From assembly GCA_963666535.1 (NCBI GenBank), contig OY762913.1, positions 1,178,001-1,242,000 of the forward strand: DNA of 64,000 nt, written 5' to 3'. A model generated the notes under the pieces. It had not been told where the DNA came from. It worked only from the letters and a program-made list of their open reading frames with translations, and ran no database searches. This document shows, in pieces, positions 41,839 to 50,832 of the stretch; position 1 is the stretch's first letter, and each line of letters begins with the position of its first letter. The position numbers and the translations under genes were made by a program. Source of the DNA: G963666535 sp963666535 (GTDB taxonomy: Bacteria > Bacillota > Clostridia > Oscillospirales > Oscillospiraceae).

Positions 41839-43326
41839 TTGAAGCTGACAGAGTTACTGCGCGGCGTGACGCTGATCAAAGCGGAGGAAATACCGGAGAA
41901 AGAAATACTGGGAGTGTCCTACGACAGTCGGGAAACAAAGCCGGGAGAACTGTTTGTGGCGCTGCCCGGTTATAAGACCGACGGCCATTGCTACATTGCC
42001 CAGGCACTGGAAAAAGGGGCGGTGGCAGTCCTGTGCGGAAAAAGACCGGCGGGAGCCGGGCCGTATCTGGAAACAGAAAATCCCCGCGCCGCGTTGGCAG
42101 TCATTGCCGCCAACTGGTATGGACATCCGGCAGAGGAAATGACGGTGATCGGGGTAACGGGAACCAACGGCAAAACCACCACCACCTATTTGCTCAAGGC
42201 AGTTCTGGAACATGCGGTGGGGGCCAAGGTGGGACTGATCGGGACCAATCGCAATTTGATTGGCGACGAAGAAATTCCCGCTCATCGGACCACCCCAGAG
42301 GCCTGCGAGCTGCAGGGGCTTTTGCGGCGCATGGCGGACAGTGGCTGCACCCATGTGGTGATGGAGGTGTCCTCTCACGCACTGGCCCTTCATAGAACCG
42401 ATGCGATCCGGTTTCGAGTGGGCATCTTTACCAATTTGACCCAAGATCACCTGGATTTCCATGGCACCATGGAGGCATACCGGGCGGCGAAGGGGAAGCT
42501 GTTCGAGCAGTCAGAACTGGCCATTTTGAATCTGGACGACGAAGCGGGGCTGCATTACAAAGAGACAGCGCCCTGCCCCGTGTTTACTTATTCCGAAAAC
42601 AAATCTGAGGCAGATCTCTTTGCGCGGAACATCCGGCTGTTTCCCACCTATGTGGAGTTTGAAGCGGTGATGACGGAGTCAATTTGCCGGATGCATTTGC
42701 CCATCCCGGGCGGATTTACCATATACAATGCGCTGGGAGTAATTGCCTGCAGCTTGCAGCTGGGAATCGGATTAAATGCAATTTCGGCAGCGCTGCGCCG
42801 GGCGGAAGGGGTAAAGGGTCGGATAGAAGTTGTGCAGATACCAGCTGATTATACCGTCCTGATTGATTATGCCCACACGCCGAACGCGCTGGAAAATATT
42901 TTGATGACGGCGCGGGCCTTTACCCAAGGACGGCTCATTTGCTTGTTCGGGTGCGGCGGAGATCGGGACAGGACAAAGCGCCCCATTATGGGGGCTATCG
43001 CAGCGGATTTGGCTGACTTTGTGGTTGTGACTTCTGATAATCCTCGCACGGAGCAACCTGAGGCAATCATACAGGACATCCGACAGGGGATGGAGGAGAG
43101 CAGAACGCCATATCATGTGGAGCCGGACCGGCGCGCGGCAATCCGATATACCCTTGCAGCAGCAAAGGCGGGCGATGTGGTCGTTTTGGCGGGAAAAGGG
43201 CATGAAACCTATCAGGAAAAAAATGGGGAGCGGATTCACTTGGATGAACGGGAAGAGATTGCAGCCTTTTTTTACCCCGAAAAGAGCAAAAGAACAGCGG
43301 CTTTGGACACTGGGATTTGTGAGTAA
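41839..43326 (+). CDS. murE: UDP-MurNAc-tripeptide synthetase (meso-DAP-adding)
   Basis: 495 residues. Adds the third amino acid to UDP-MurNAc-L-Ala-D-Glu. ATP site GVTGTNGKTTT (105-115), the Mur-ligase motifs NLTQDHLDFHGTM and YAHTPNAL, and DNPR (400-403), the signature for meso-diaminopimelate. The start is a TTG at 41839 with GGGGGG upstream. The usual next genes murF and, after mraY, murD are not here; mraY follows 118 nt later. Confidence 0.93.
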   Translation: MKLTELLRGVTLIKAEEIPEKEILGVSYDSRETKPGELFVALPGYKTDGHCYIAQALEKGAVAVLCGKRPAGAGPYLETENPRAALAVIAANWYGHPAEEMTVIGVTGTNGKTTTTYLLKAVLEHAVGAKVGLIGTNRNLIGDEEIPAHRTTPEACELQGLLRRMADSGCTHVVMEVSSHALALHRTDAIRFRVGIFTNLTQDHLDFHGTMEAYRAAKGKLFEQSELAILNLDDEAGLHYKETAPCPVFTYSENKSEADLFARNIRLFPTYVEFEAVMTESICRMHLPIPGGFTIYNALGVIACSLQLGIGLNAISAALRRAEGVKGRIEVVQIPADYTVLIDYAHTPNALENILMTARAFTQGRLICLFGCGGDRDRTKRPIMGAIAADLADFVVVTSDNPRTEQPEAIIQDIRQGMEESRTPYHVEPDRRAAIRYTLAAAKAGDVVVLAGKGHETYQEKNGERIHLDEREEIAAFFYPEKSKRTAALDTGICE

Positions 43327-43444
43327 TTACGGTGGAAATGAGCGGTGCTCCCGTGATAAACTTACCTGATTGCACCGGAACCCCGCATGGGGGGATGGAA
43401 CGAGCTGTATTGCAAAAGAAAAAATCCCGGTGGGAGGGGAAAAG

Positions 43445-44431
43445 ATGAGACACATTTTGAGCTTTTTGGTGGCGTTTGCTGTCACCATGCTGGTGGGGCG
43501 CTTCCTGATTCCGGCGCTTCGAGCGCTTAAGGCGGGGCAGTCGATCAAAACAATCGGCCCGGTTTGGCACAGCGCCAAGCAGGGGACACCCACAATGGGC
43601 GGCATCCTATTTGTTGTGGGAACTGCCGCGGCGATCTTTACCATAGGACTTCCGGAGCTTGTGGCGGGCGATTACGGCGCACTTGTCGTGTTCCTGTTTG
43701 CCCTTGTATTTGGGATCATCGGCTTTGTGGACGACTATGAGAAGGTCAAAAAGCATGAAAATACGGGGCTGACAGCTCCCCAGAAATTTCTTCTCCAGCT
43801 GGCGGCGGCCATCGTGTTCACGGTTTTGCTGCGGCATATGGGCTATCTTTCTCCAGATCTGTATCTCCCGTTCTTGAATGTGAGTATCCACCTGCCGTGG
43901 ACAGCTTACATGGTGTTTGCGGCCTTTGTGATCGTGGCAACGGTGAACGCGGTTAACATTACCGACGGGGTGGATGGCCTTGCCACCGGCGTTACCATGC
44001 CCGTCACGCTGTTCTACACAGCCGTGGCCGCTTATTGGGGTTATACGAGCTTCGGTATTTTTTCGGCGGCGTTGTTTGGATCCCTATGTGCATTTTTGAT
44101 TTACAATTTCCATCCCGCAAAGGTGTTTATGGGGGATACCGGCTCCTTATTCCTTGGCGGAACGGTTTGCGGCATGGCCTTTGCGCTGGATATTCCACTG
44201 GTGCTGATCCTGGTGGGGATTATCTACATTGCTGAGACGATGTCTGACATTATCCAAATCGTTTATTTCAAAGCCACTCATGGCAAACGCATTTTTCGCA
44301 TGGCGCCGCTCCACCATCATTTTGAGATGGGCGGTTGGAGCGAGGAAAAACTATTTTGTGTTTTTTCCGTCATTACGGTGGCATTTTGCCTGTTGGCCTT
44401 TTTTGGTGTGGTGAATCGCTACCCCGTATAG
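43445..44431 (+). CDS. mraY: phospho-MurNAc-pentapeptide transferase
   Basis: 328 residues from ATG 43445 (GGGAGGGG upstream), with about ten transmembrane helices. Transfers phospho-MurNAc-pentapeptide to undecaprenyl phosphate to make lipid I. Catalytic and binding motifs: GFVDDYEKV with the Asp pair, NAVNITDGVDGLATG, the metal-binding Asp in VFMGDTGSL and the HHHFEMGG loop. A 118-nt gap after murE contains no gene. Confidence 0.95.
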   Translation: MRHILSFLVAFAVTMLVGRFLIPALRALKAGQSIKTIGPVWHSAKQGTPTMGGILFVVGTAAAIFTIGLPELVAGDYGALVVFLFALVFGIIGFVDDYEKVKKHENTGLTAPQKFLLQLAAAIVFTVLLRHMGYLSPDLYLPFLNVSIHLPWTAYMVFAAFVIVATVNAVNITDGVDGLATGVTMPVTLFYTAVAAYWGYTSFGIFSAALFGSLCAFLIYNFHPAKVFMGDTGSLFLGGTVCGMAFALDIPLVLILVGIIYIAETMSDIIQIVYFKATHGKRIFRMAPLHHHFEMGGWSEEKLFCVFSVITVAFCLLAFFGVVNRYPV

Positions 44432-44461
44432 TATTTAAGGGGGAAGAAAGGGGAGAAAACC

Positions 44462-45658
44462 ATGGCGAAGGCAAAGCGCGACCTGACAATGGAAGAGCAG
44501 CTGGCAAGGGGCCCGATTGATTTTCCATTTCTCATGCTAACGCTGCTGCTGCTGGGGATCGGGCTTATCATGGTGTTTTCCGCCTCCTACGCAACTGCCT
44601 ATTACGACAGCGGTACGCCGCTGTATTACGCGCAGCGGCAGGTGATTTTTGCCATCGGCGGCGTGGCGGCAATGCTGGCGATTTCCCGCATCAATTATCA
44701 GCGGTTCCGTTTGCTCTCCATGCCACTGATCATCGCGGCGCTTGTGCTACTCGTCTTGGTGCTGACTCCGCTGGGTATTTCCCACAACGACGCCCAGCGC
44801 TGGCTGGGGATTGGTTTCCTGGAATTCCAGCCCTCTGAGGTGGCTAAAATAGGCGTTATTCTGTTTTTCTCCGCCCGGCTTTGCAAGCGGGATGCTGAAA
44901 AAAAGAAAAAATGGAGCCGCCGCACGAGCGCTGGGCGGATGCTTGCTGTGCTGGATCAAATCGGATTTTTGGAGCTTTTGCCCTATGGCGTTATCTTGGT
45001 GATGGTGGCACTGTTGATGCTGAAGGAGCCGCACATGTCGGGGACCATCCTGATTCTTGCCGCGGGAGCGGCCGTGCTGTTTGCCGCCGGTGTGAAGCTG
45101 TACTGGTTTTTGCTCGGAGGAGCGGTCGCCACGGCAGGGCTGTGGGTGATCATCAAAATGACGCCATATATGACCAGCCGTATCGCACTTTGGAAGGACC
45201 CGTGGATTGACGCGCAGGGGAAAGGCTACCAGACCATTCAGTCCCTTTATGCTATTGGTTCCGGCGGCCTCATGGGCCTTGGGCTGGGAGAGAGCCGCCA
45301 AAAGTTTTTGTATTTGCCCGAGCCGGAGAATGACTTCATCTTTTCCATTGTGGTGGAGGAGCTGGGTTTTATCGGCGGCGCCATCGTACTGATCCTGTTC
45401 GCGCTGCTCATCATTCGTGGCTACTGGCTTGCAATTCATTCCAGAGACCGCTTTGGCGCACTGGTCACAGTGGGCATTACAACCTTGCTGGCGGTGCAGG
45501 TGTTCCTCAACATTGCCGTGGTGACCAACCTTTTGCCGAACACCGGCATTTCTCTGCCGCTTTTCAGCTCAGGCGGTACGGCGCTGATGATACAGCTGGC
45601 GGAAATGGGAATGGTGCTCAGTGTTTCCAGACAGATCCCGGCACCCAAAGCAGATTAA
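44462..45658 (+). CDS. ftsW: SEDS glycosyltransferase FtsW/SpoVE
   Basis: 398 residues, ten transmembrane helices. Polymerises lipid II with its PBP partner. SEDS motifs: RWLGIGFLEFQPSEVAKIGV, KEPHMSGT, the catalytic-type Asp in KDPWIDAQGKGYQ, and the C-terminal NTGISLPLFSSGGTALM. No murD lies between mraY and this gene, unlike in Bacillus. Either the vegetative FtsW or the sporulation SpoVE; position cannot separate them. Confidence 0.93.
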   Translation: MAKAKRDLTMEEQLARGPIDFPFLMLTLLLLGIGLIMVFSASYATAYYDSGTPLYYAQRQVIFAIGGVAAMLAISRINYQRFRLLSMPLIIAALVLLVLVLTPLGISHNDAQRWLGIGFLEFQPSEVAKIGVILFFSARLCKRDAEKKKKWSRRTSAGRMLAVLDQIGFLELLPYGVILVMVALLMLKEPHMSGTILILAAGAAVLFAAGVKLYWFLLGGAVATAGLWVIIKMTPYMTSRIALWKDPWIDAQGKGYQTIQSLYAIGSGGLMGLGLGESRQKFLYLPEPENDFIFSIVVEELGFIGGAIVLILFALLIIRGYWLAIHSRDRFGALVTVGITTLLAVQVFLNIAVVTNLLPNTGISLPLFSSGGTALMIQLAEMGMVLSVSRQIPAPKAD

Positions 45659-45684
45659 CGAAAACGGTAAACCGATATGATTAC

Positions 45685-45746
45685 CTGTACAGCGCCGTGC
45701 CGTAAGTGACGGCAGACCGGCAAGAGGCACGGCGCAGCTGGTACAG
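45685..45746 (+). other. 62-nt hairpin between ftsW and murG
   Basis: Outer arms CTGTAC/GTACAG and inner arms GCGCCGTGCC/GGCACGGCGC, with an alternative small hairpin GCCGT-AAGTG-ACGGC inside. No T tract, so not a standard terminator. It ends 14 nt before the murG start codon. Confidence 0.6.
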
Positions 45747-45760
45747 CAGGAGGCAGAAGT

Positions 45761-46879
45761 ATGAACATCCTCTTCACCTGTGGAGGGACGGCGGGTCATG
45801 TGAATCCCGCCGTGGCTTTGGCAAGTATCTTTCAAGAACGGGAACCGGGGTGCCAGATCCTTTTTGTCGGCGCGGATGGTGGAATGGAAACGCGATTGGT
45901 ACCCAAAGAGGGGTATGAGATAAGGACTGTTACCATCACTAATTTCCGCCGCTCCCTTTCCCTGCCCGCAGTGAGACACAATCTGGCCACCCTGCGCAAT
46001 TTGAATCGGTCCCAAAAGCAGGCCGCGGCAATTTTGGATGAATTTCGGCCGGACCTGGTGGTGGGAACCGGCGGCTATGCGTCTTATCCCGTGGTGCGGG
46101 AGGCGGTGCGGCGCGGCATCCCCACTGCCGTGCATGAGTCCAATGCAGTGCCCGGAATGACCACGAAGGCTCTGTCCAAAGTGGTGGATCGTGTGATGGT
46201 AGGCTTTGAGGAAAGCCGCAGTTTTTATGAGGCGGCGGAAAAGGTGGTGCTGACCGGCACGCCGGTGCGGGGCGATTTTTTTCAGTACACCCGCAGGGAA
46301 GCCAGGGATAAGCTGGGTCTTACAGATGACCGCCCGCTGCTTTTGAGCTATTGGGGGTCTTTGGGGGCCAGCGCCATGAACCGTCAAATGGTAGATTTTA
46401 TAGAGCTGGAACAGAAGGACAAGTTCCCCTTTTTCCATATCCACGGTGCGGGGCGGGATTACGCCGGGCTGAAGGAAGAACTGAGACGGAGGGGCCTTGC
46501 CGCTGATGGCACCGGACTTGAGGTGCGGGAATACATCTATGATATGCCCCTGGTGATGGCCGCCGCTGATCTGGTGATCTGCCGAGCGGGAGCCTCCACC
46601 GTCTCGGAGCTGGCGGCGATCGCAAAGCCATCCATCTTGGTGCCGTCGCCCAATGTGACGGCAAATCATCAGGAAAAGAACGCCCGTATTTTAGAGCACG
46701 CCGGGGGCGCGGTTGTAGTGACTGAGGCAGATTGCTCCGGCGGACGGCTGTATGAGATTGCGTCCCAACTGTTGAACGGAGAAGAAAAACGGGGCAGCAT
46801 GGCGCAGGCGCTCAGGGATATGGCGATCCCGGATGCAGGAGAGCGTATCTACGAGACAATCAGGTCGATCCTCAAATAA
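45761..46879 (+). CDS. murG: UDP-GlcNAc: lipid I GlcNAc transferase
   Basis: 372 residues. Makes lipid II on the inner face of the membrane. Family hallmarks: the first Gly-rich loop TCGGTAGHVNPAVALA, GTGGYASYPVVREAV, HESNAVPGMTTKAL, and the UDP-binding CRAGASTVSELAAIAKPSIL with PSPNVTANHQEKNA. Full length. ATG 45761 with GGAGG upstream. Confidence 0.95.
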   Translation: MNILFTCGGTAGHVNPAVALASIFQEREPGCQILFVGADGGMETRLVPKEGYEIRTVTITNFRRSLSLPAVRHNLATLRNLNRSQKQAAAILDEFRPDLVVGTGGYASYPVVREAVRRGIPTAVHESNAVPGMTTKALSKVVDRVMVGFEESRSFYEAAEKVVLTGTPVRGDFFQYTRREARDKLGLTDDRPLLLSYWGSLGASAMNRQMVDFIELEQKDKFPFFHIHGAGRDYAGLKEELRRRGLAADGTGLEVREYIYDMPLVMAAADLVICRAGASTVSELAAIAKPSILVPSPNVTANHQEKNARILEHAGGAVVVTEADCSGGRLYEIASQLLNGEEKRGSMAQALRDMAIPDAGERIYETIRSILK

Positions 46880-46939
46880 GAACGCGAACTTTCCTCTTGG
46901 CATAGTATGGTCTGAACCTTATTACGGGGAGGGCCTTTC

Positions 46940-48193
46940 ATGAGTACATACCGGGTGATCGGCGGAAGTCGTCTGCACGGTGCAGTTTCCATTCACGGAG
47001 CGAAAAATAGCGTGCTTCCTATTCTTGCTGCGGCTGTTTTGGGCCGCGGAGTCAGCATAATACACCACTGCCCCCACATCGAGGATGTGCGGGCATCCAT
47101 CGCCATCCTGCGCCACCTGGGCTGCCGTGTGACGTGGGAGGCAGACACTGTGATGGTAGATGCCACCAACCTTGACTGCGGAGAAGTGCCGGATAAGCTG
47201 ATGCGGGAGATGCGCTCTTCAGTCATTTTCCTTGGCGCCATTTTGGCGCGGACGGGAGAGTGTGTCATGTGCTATCCCGGTGGCTGCGAACTGGGACCGC
47301 GTCCCATCGACCTGCATTTGGCGGCTTTGCGCGCCATGGGCGGCACGGTGGAGGAGAGCGGCGGAAGCCTGCGGTGCACGGCACATCGACTTGTGGGCTG
47401 TGAGATCAGTCTGTCCACGCCCAGTGTGGGGGCCACGGAAAACGCCATGCTTGCGGCTTGCGGCGCACAGGGAACCACAACGATTACAAATGCGGCCCGG
47501 GAGCCGGAGATTGCGGATTTGCAGGGTTTTTTGCAGAGCATGGGCGCGAACATCCGGGGCGCCGGCAGTTCGACCATCACGGTGGAAGGGGGGGGCCCCC
47601 TTCATCCCGGAGAGTACACGGTGATGGGCGACCGTATCGTGGCCGCCACATGCCTTGCAGCGGTAGCGCTGGCGGGGGGGGAGGCCGAACTGGTGGGGGT
47701 GGATTACAGGCATCTGTCCACCGTGACGGCAACTTTGTGCGAAGCGGGCTGCATAATCTGCAGTGATCCCGAGCGGATCTGCATCCGAAGTGACAACCGT
47801 TTGCGGGCAGTGCGTCCCATTCGCACCTCACCGTATCCAGGCTTTCCGACTGACGCACAGGCGCTTCTAATGGCAGCCATGGCGGGCGCGGAAGGAACGA
47901 CGGTGTTTGTTGAAAATATGTTCAGCAGCCGGTACCGTCATGTGGGTGAGTTGTGCCGCATGGGAGCGGAGATCCGGGTAGAGGATCGAGTGGCTGTGGT
48001 CTGTGGCGTTCCAAAACTCAGTGGCGCACCCCTCCGATGTGATGACTTGCGCGGCGGGGCGGCGCTTGTGGTGGCGGCGGTGGGAGCGGAAGGTGAGAGT
48101 ACGGTGACGGGTCTGCATCATATTGATCGGGGCTATGAGGATTTGGCTGGAAATCTTGGGCTGCTGGGTGCGCAGATTATTAGATTGAACTAG
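46940..48193 (+). CDS. murA: UDP-GlcNAc 1-carboxyvinyltransferase
   Basis: 417 residues. Catalyses the first committed step of peptidoglycan synthesis. The PEP-reactive Cys lies in CYPGGCELGPRPIDLH (Cys116, fosfomycin target), and KNSVLPILAAAVL is the typical N-terminal motif. The inverted-repeat domains are complete, ending AQIIRLN. The stop codon TAG (48191-48193) lies inside the left terminal repeat of a MITE, so the native 3' end may have been altered by the insertion. GGGGAGGG precedes ATG 46940. Confidence 0.93.
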   Translation: MSTYRVIGGSRLHGAVSIHGAKNSVLPILAAAVLGRGVSIIHHCPHIEDVRASIAILRHLGCRVTWEADTVMVDATNLDCGEVPDKLMREMRSSVIFLGAILARTGECVMCYPGGCELGPRPIDLHLAALRAMGGTVEESGGSLRCTAHRLVGCEISLSTPSVGATENAMLAACGAQGTTTITNAAREPEIADLQGFLQSMGANIRGAGSSTITVEGGGPLHPGEYTVMGDRIVAATCLAAVALAGGEAELVGVDYRHLSTVTATLCEAGCIICSDPERICIRSDNRLRAVRPIRTSPYPGFPTDAQALLMAAMAGAEGTTVFVENMFSSRYRHVGELCRMGAEIRVEDRVAVVCGVPKLSGAPLRCDDLRGGAALVVAAVGAEGESTVTGLHHIDRGYEDLAGNLGLLGAQIIRLN

Positions 48194-48354
48194 TACTCTG
48201 TAACACCTAATCCTTATCTATATTGACGGCCTGTTTGGCGCAATACTGCGTTGTCGTCAATTGGAATACATACAGTATTCCTCAATCCTCTACCTTGTCT
48301 TACGCAAAACAGTCTCGCCACTATATTATAATTTTAGATGTTACAGAGTACTAG
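48190..48354. mobile_element. 165-bp MITE with 21-bp terminal inverted repeats
   Basis: The left end CTAGTACTCTGTAACACCTAA (48190-48210, one base longer than the cited core) matches the complement of the right end 48334-48354 at all but one position. The interior is AT-rich, non-coding, and itself folds (TTGACG/CGTCAA, GGAATAC/GTATTCC). Ends are CTAG, which may include a target duplication. No transposase gene lies in the element. Confidence 0.85.
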
Positions 48355-48380
48355 AGAGAATTACGGAACGGGAGAGAGAA

Positions 48381-49130
48381 ATGGCGCAGAGACGAAGCAA
48401 CCGAAACAGACGGAAAAAGGGGCGTTTTGGCGCCCTTGCAAAGCTGTTGTCTTTTGTGGTCATTCTGGCAGCGATCATCATGGGCTGTACCGTTTTTTTT
48501 CGTGTCGCACAGGTCGAGGTGGAGGGAAATGCGAGATACACCGCAGCGGAAGTCATCGCGGCCGCTGAGGTGAGCATGGGAGACAATTTATTCGGATTGA
48601 ATCGGTACAACATTGCGCAAAAGATCATGCGGGGATTGCCGTATATCAGCGAAGTGTCCGTTCAGCGCCGGTTGCCAGATACCTTGAGCATCGCTGTGAC
48701 CGAATGTGAAGCGGCCGCCTGCATCGAAACAGCGGGCGGATGGATTCTGTTCAACAGCGGTGGCAAGGTGCTGGAAACAGCCACGGAAACAGAGCTGCCA
48801 CAGGTTACGGGCATCACGCCGCTGGAAACTGCCACGGGTATGCCCCTGGCAGTGGGAGAGGAGGAGCGTGCGAAATTCACCAGTTTGGTGGGGTTATTAA
48901 CTGCGCTGGAAGGCAGGCAGCTGCTCGAGCACATTGATTCCATCGATCTGTCCTCTGACACACGGATGACGATGGAGTATGACGGGCGTCTTACCGTGCG
49001 GGTTCCCTTAAAGGCCGATTTTGAATACAAGGCGAAGGCTCTGATCAGCGCATTGGATTATTTGGAGGACGGGCAGAGCTGCATCATTGACTTGACCTAT
49101 GACGACGGAACCCATATTATCCCCAAATAA
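48381..49130 (+). CDS. ftsQ: FtsQ/DivIB cell-division protein
   Basis: 249 residues from ATG 48381 (GGGAGAGAG upstream); earlier in-frame starts lie inside the MITE. A short very basic cytoplasmic tail (1-25), one transmembrane helix (LLSFVVILAAIIMGCTVFF, about 25-43), then the POTRA domain (VAQVEVEGNARYTAAEVIAA) and the beta domain (PYISEVSVQRRLPDTLSIAV). Organises the divisome with FtsL and FtsB/DivIC. Confidence 0.9.
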   Translation: MAQRRSNRNRRKKGRFGALAKLLSFVVILAAIIMGCTVFFRVAQVEVEGNARYTAAEVIAAAEVSMGDNLFGLNRYNIAQKIMRGLPYISEVSVQRRLPDTLSIAVTECEAAACIETAGGWILFNSGGKVLETATETELPQVTGITPLETATGMPLAVGEEERAKFTSLVGLLTALEGRQLLEHIDSIDLSSDTRMTMEYDGRLTVRVPLKADFEYKAKALISALDYLEDGQSCIIDLTYDDGTHIIPK

Positions 49131-49166
49131 ATCCCAGCAAAAGTTTGCTGAAATCCTGATCTATAC

Positions 49167-49195
49167 TTGACCGCAGAGGAAAAGAGCGATACAAT
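49167..49195 (+). promoter_or_regulatory. ftsZ promoter
   Basis: TTGACC (49167-49172), 17 bp, TACAAT (49190-49195), 90 bp before the ftsZ ATG. ftsZ can thus be expressed apart from the rest of the cluster. Confidence 0.7.
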
Positions 49196-49285
49196 ATTAC
49201 AAGATATAGTTTCGAATAACCCATGAAAAGGCAATAGCTTGTTTTTTGAGCTTTTTCTACTTTTTTTACATAGGAGGAACCCACA

Positions 49286-50401
49286 ATGGCTTTTGGATTG
49301 GATACGGGGCCTGACAATGTTGTTACCATTAAGGTGATCGGAGTGGGCGGCGGCGGCAATAATGTTGTCAACCGCATGGTGAAGTCCGGCACGAAAAGTG
49401 TTGATTTTATTGCAGTGAACACGGATAAGCAGGCGCTGGCGGTGTCCAGCGCTACGCAGAAAATTCAGATCGGCGAGAAGCTGACCAGCGGACAGGGCGC
49501 AGGCTCTGATCCAGAAATAGGACGCAAGTCTGCTGAGGAAAACCGTTCTCAGATTGCGAAGAGTCTGGAAGATGCTGATATGGTATTCATCACCGCCGGT
49601 ATGGGCGGCGGCACAGGCACAGGAGCGGCGCCCATTGTGGCCGACATCGCCAAGGAGATGGATGTGCTGACCATTGGTGTGGTTACAAAACCCTTCTCTT
49701 TTGAGGGGCGTCGTCGCATGGCGTTGGCGGAGAGCGGAATTAATGAGCTGAAGAACAAGGTGGATTCGCTGGTCATCATTCCCAATGAGCGATTGAAGTA
49801 CGCGACCGACCAGAAGATCACGCTGGCCAACGCCTTTGAGATTGCAGACGATGTGCTGCGGCAGGCAGTTGTGTCCATTTCCGATCTGATTAAGAACACC
49901 GGCTTCATCAACCTGGACTTTGCCGATGTGTCTGCTGTGATGAAGGACGCGGGTATGGCCCACATGGGCGTTGGTCGCGCGGCGGGCAAGGGAAAAGCAG
50001 AGGAGGCGGCAAAACTTGCTATTTCCAGCCCCCTGCTCGAGACTTCCATCAGTGGGGCAAAGGGTGTTCTGGTCAATGTAACCGGCTCGATGGATATGGG
50101 GTTGGAGGAAGTGGAAACTGCCGCAAACCTCGTACAGCAGTCTGCACATCCAGAAGCACTTATCATTTTCGGGGCATCCTTTGACGAGGGGTTGGAGGAT
50201 GAGATTCGGGTCACAGTGATCGCAACTGGCTTTGATGAGAATGCCGGCTTCATGCCGGACAAGCCCTTTACGGCAGCGACCGAACGGATTGAGCAGGAGC
50301 AGAAGCCTGCTGCTGCTGAAGAGCCGGAGAAAAAGGTGGATAGCGGCCTGAATAACTCTGACTATGACGACATCATGCGTATTTTCAGCCGACACAAATA
50401 A
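49286..50401 (+). CDS. ftsZ: cell-division GTPase FtsZ
   Basis: 371 residues. Forms the Z-ring. Starts with IKVIGVGGGGNNVVNRM, has the tubulin signature GGGTGTGAAP (about 107-116), the T7 loop region NLDFADVSAVMKDAGMAHMG, and a C-terminal conserved peptide DYDDIMRIFSRHK after a short linker. AGGAGGAACCCACA precedes ATG 49286. No ftsA lies upstream, as expected in this group. Confidence 0.97.
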   Translation: MAFGLDTGPDNVVTIKVIGVGGGGNNVVNRMVKSGTKSVDFIAVNTDKQALAVSSATQKIQIGEKLTSGQGAGSDPEIGRKSAEENRSQIAKSLEDADMVFITAGMGGGTGTGAAPIVADIAKEMDVLTIGVVTKPFSFEGRRRMALAESGINELKNKVDSLVIIPNERLKYATDQKITLANAFEIADDVLRQAVVSISDLIKNTGFINLDFADVSAVMKDAGMAHMGVGRAAGKGKAEEAAKLAISSPLLETSISGAKGVLVNVTGSMDMGLEEVETAANLVQQSAHPEALIIFGASFDEGLEDEIRVTVIATGFDENAGFMPDKPFTAATERIEQEQKPAAAEEPEKKVDSGLNNSDYDDIMRIFSRHK

Positions 50402-50503
50402 TGTGCTAGGCGGCAATTATGACTTTATAAGCGAAGAAAAAGGCCGCGCGATTTTCCTATCGTAATATCTGCTGAACAAAACAGAATCCTAATCAGATCA
50501 ATT

Positions 50504-50716
50504 CTTCCAAGCCATTTTTGTTCTGTTCATGTGCAAGGGCTTTTGCTGAAATCAGCCAAAACCCTTGCACATTGAATTTGCAGCGTGTGTCTGCAAATCC
50601 AAACAGACAATCATCAATGTATCTGAAGCAGCAAAACGGAGCCGTTCTGCCGCCAAAAGGACAAAAACTGTCCTTTTGGCAAATGCGATACGAAAATCAA
50701 ATTTGTTCAGTGGACA
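50504..50716. repeat. 213-bp structured dispersed repeat, copy 2
   Basis: Same length and order of hairpins as 4417-4629. The first stem is GTGCAAGGGCTTTTGCTGA with its near-complement, 19 positions. In this stem the mismatched positions differ between copies but pairing is kept overall. Lies in the gap after ftsZ, followed 54 bp later by a long perfect hairpin. Confidence 0.8.
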
Positions 50717-50770
50717 GTATCGAACTGCCTCAAACCGCCAGAAAGGCCATGCAGCCATTTTGTGAATTGA

Positions 50771-50830
50771 GCAGCGTATTATTATAAGCCCTGCAACCGC
50801 AAGGTTGCAGGGCTTATAATAATACGCTGC
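50771..50830. terminator. perfect 28-bp hairpin with GCAA tetraloop
   Basis: Positions 50771-50798 pair without mismatch to 50803-50830 around GCAA. The centre is GC-rich (GCCCTGCAACC), flanked by TTATAATAATA. It ends three bases from the minus-strand TOBE gene stop and may terminate both strands, although it is unusually long. Confidence 0.7.
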
Positions 50831-50832
50831 GG

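Noticed and set aside
48261..48380. Extended FtsQ start at 48261
   Set aside because: The extra 40 residues are encoded by the MITE; ATG 48381 has a good ribosome site and begins the usual basic tail.
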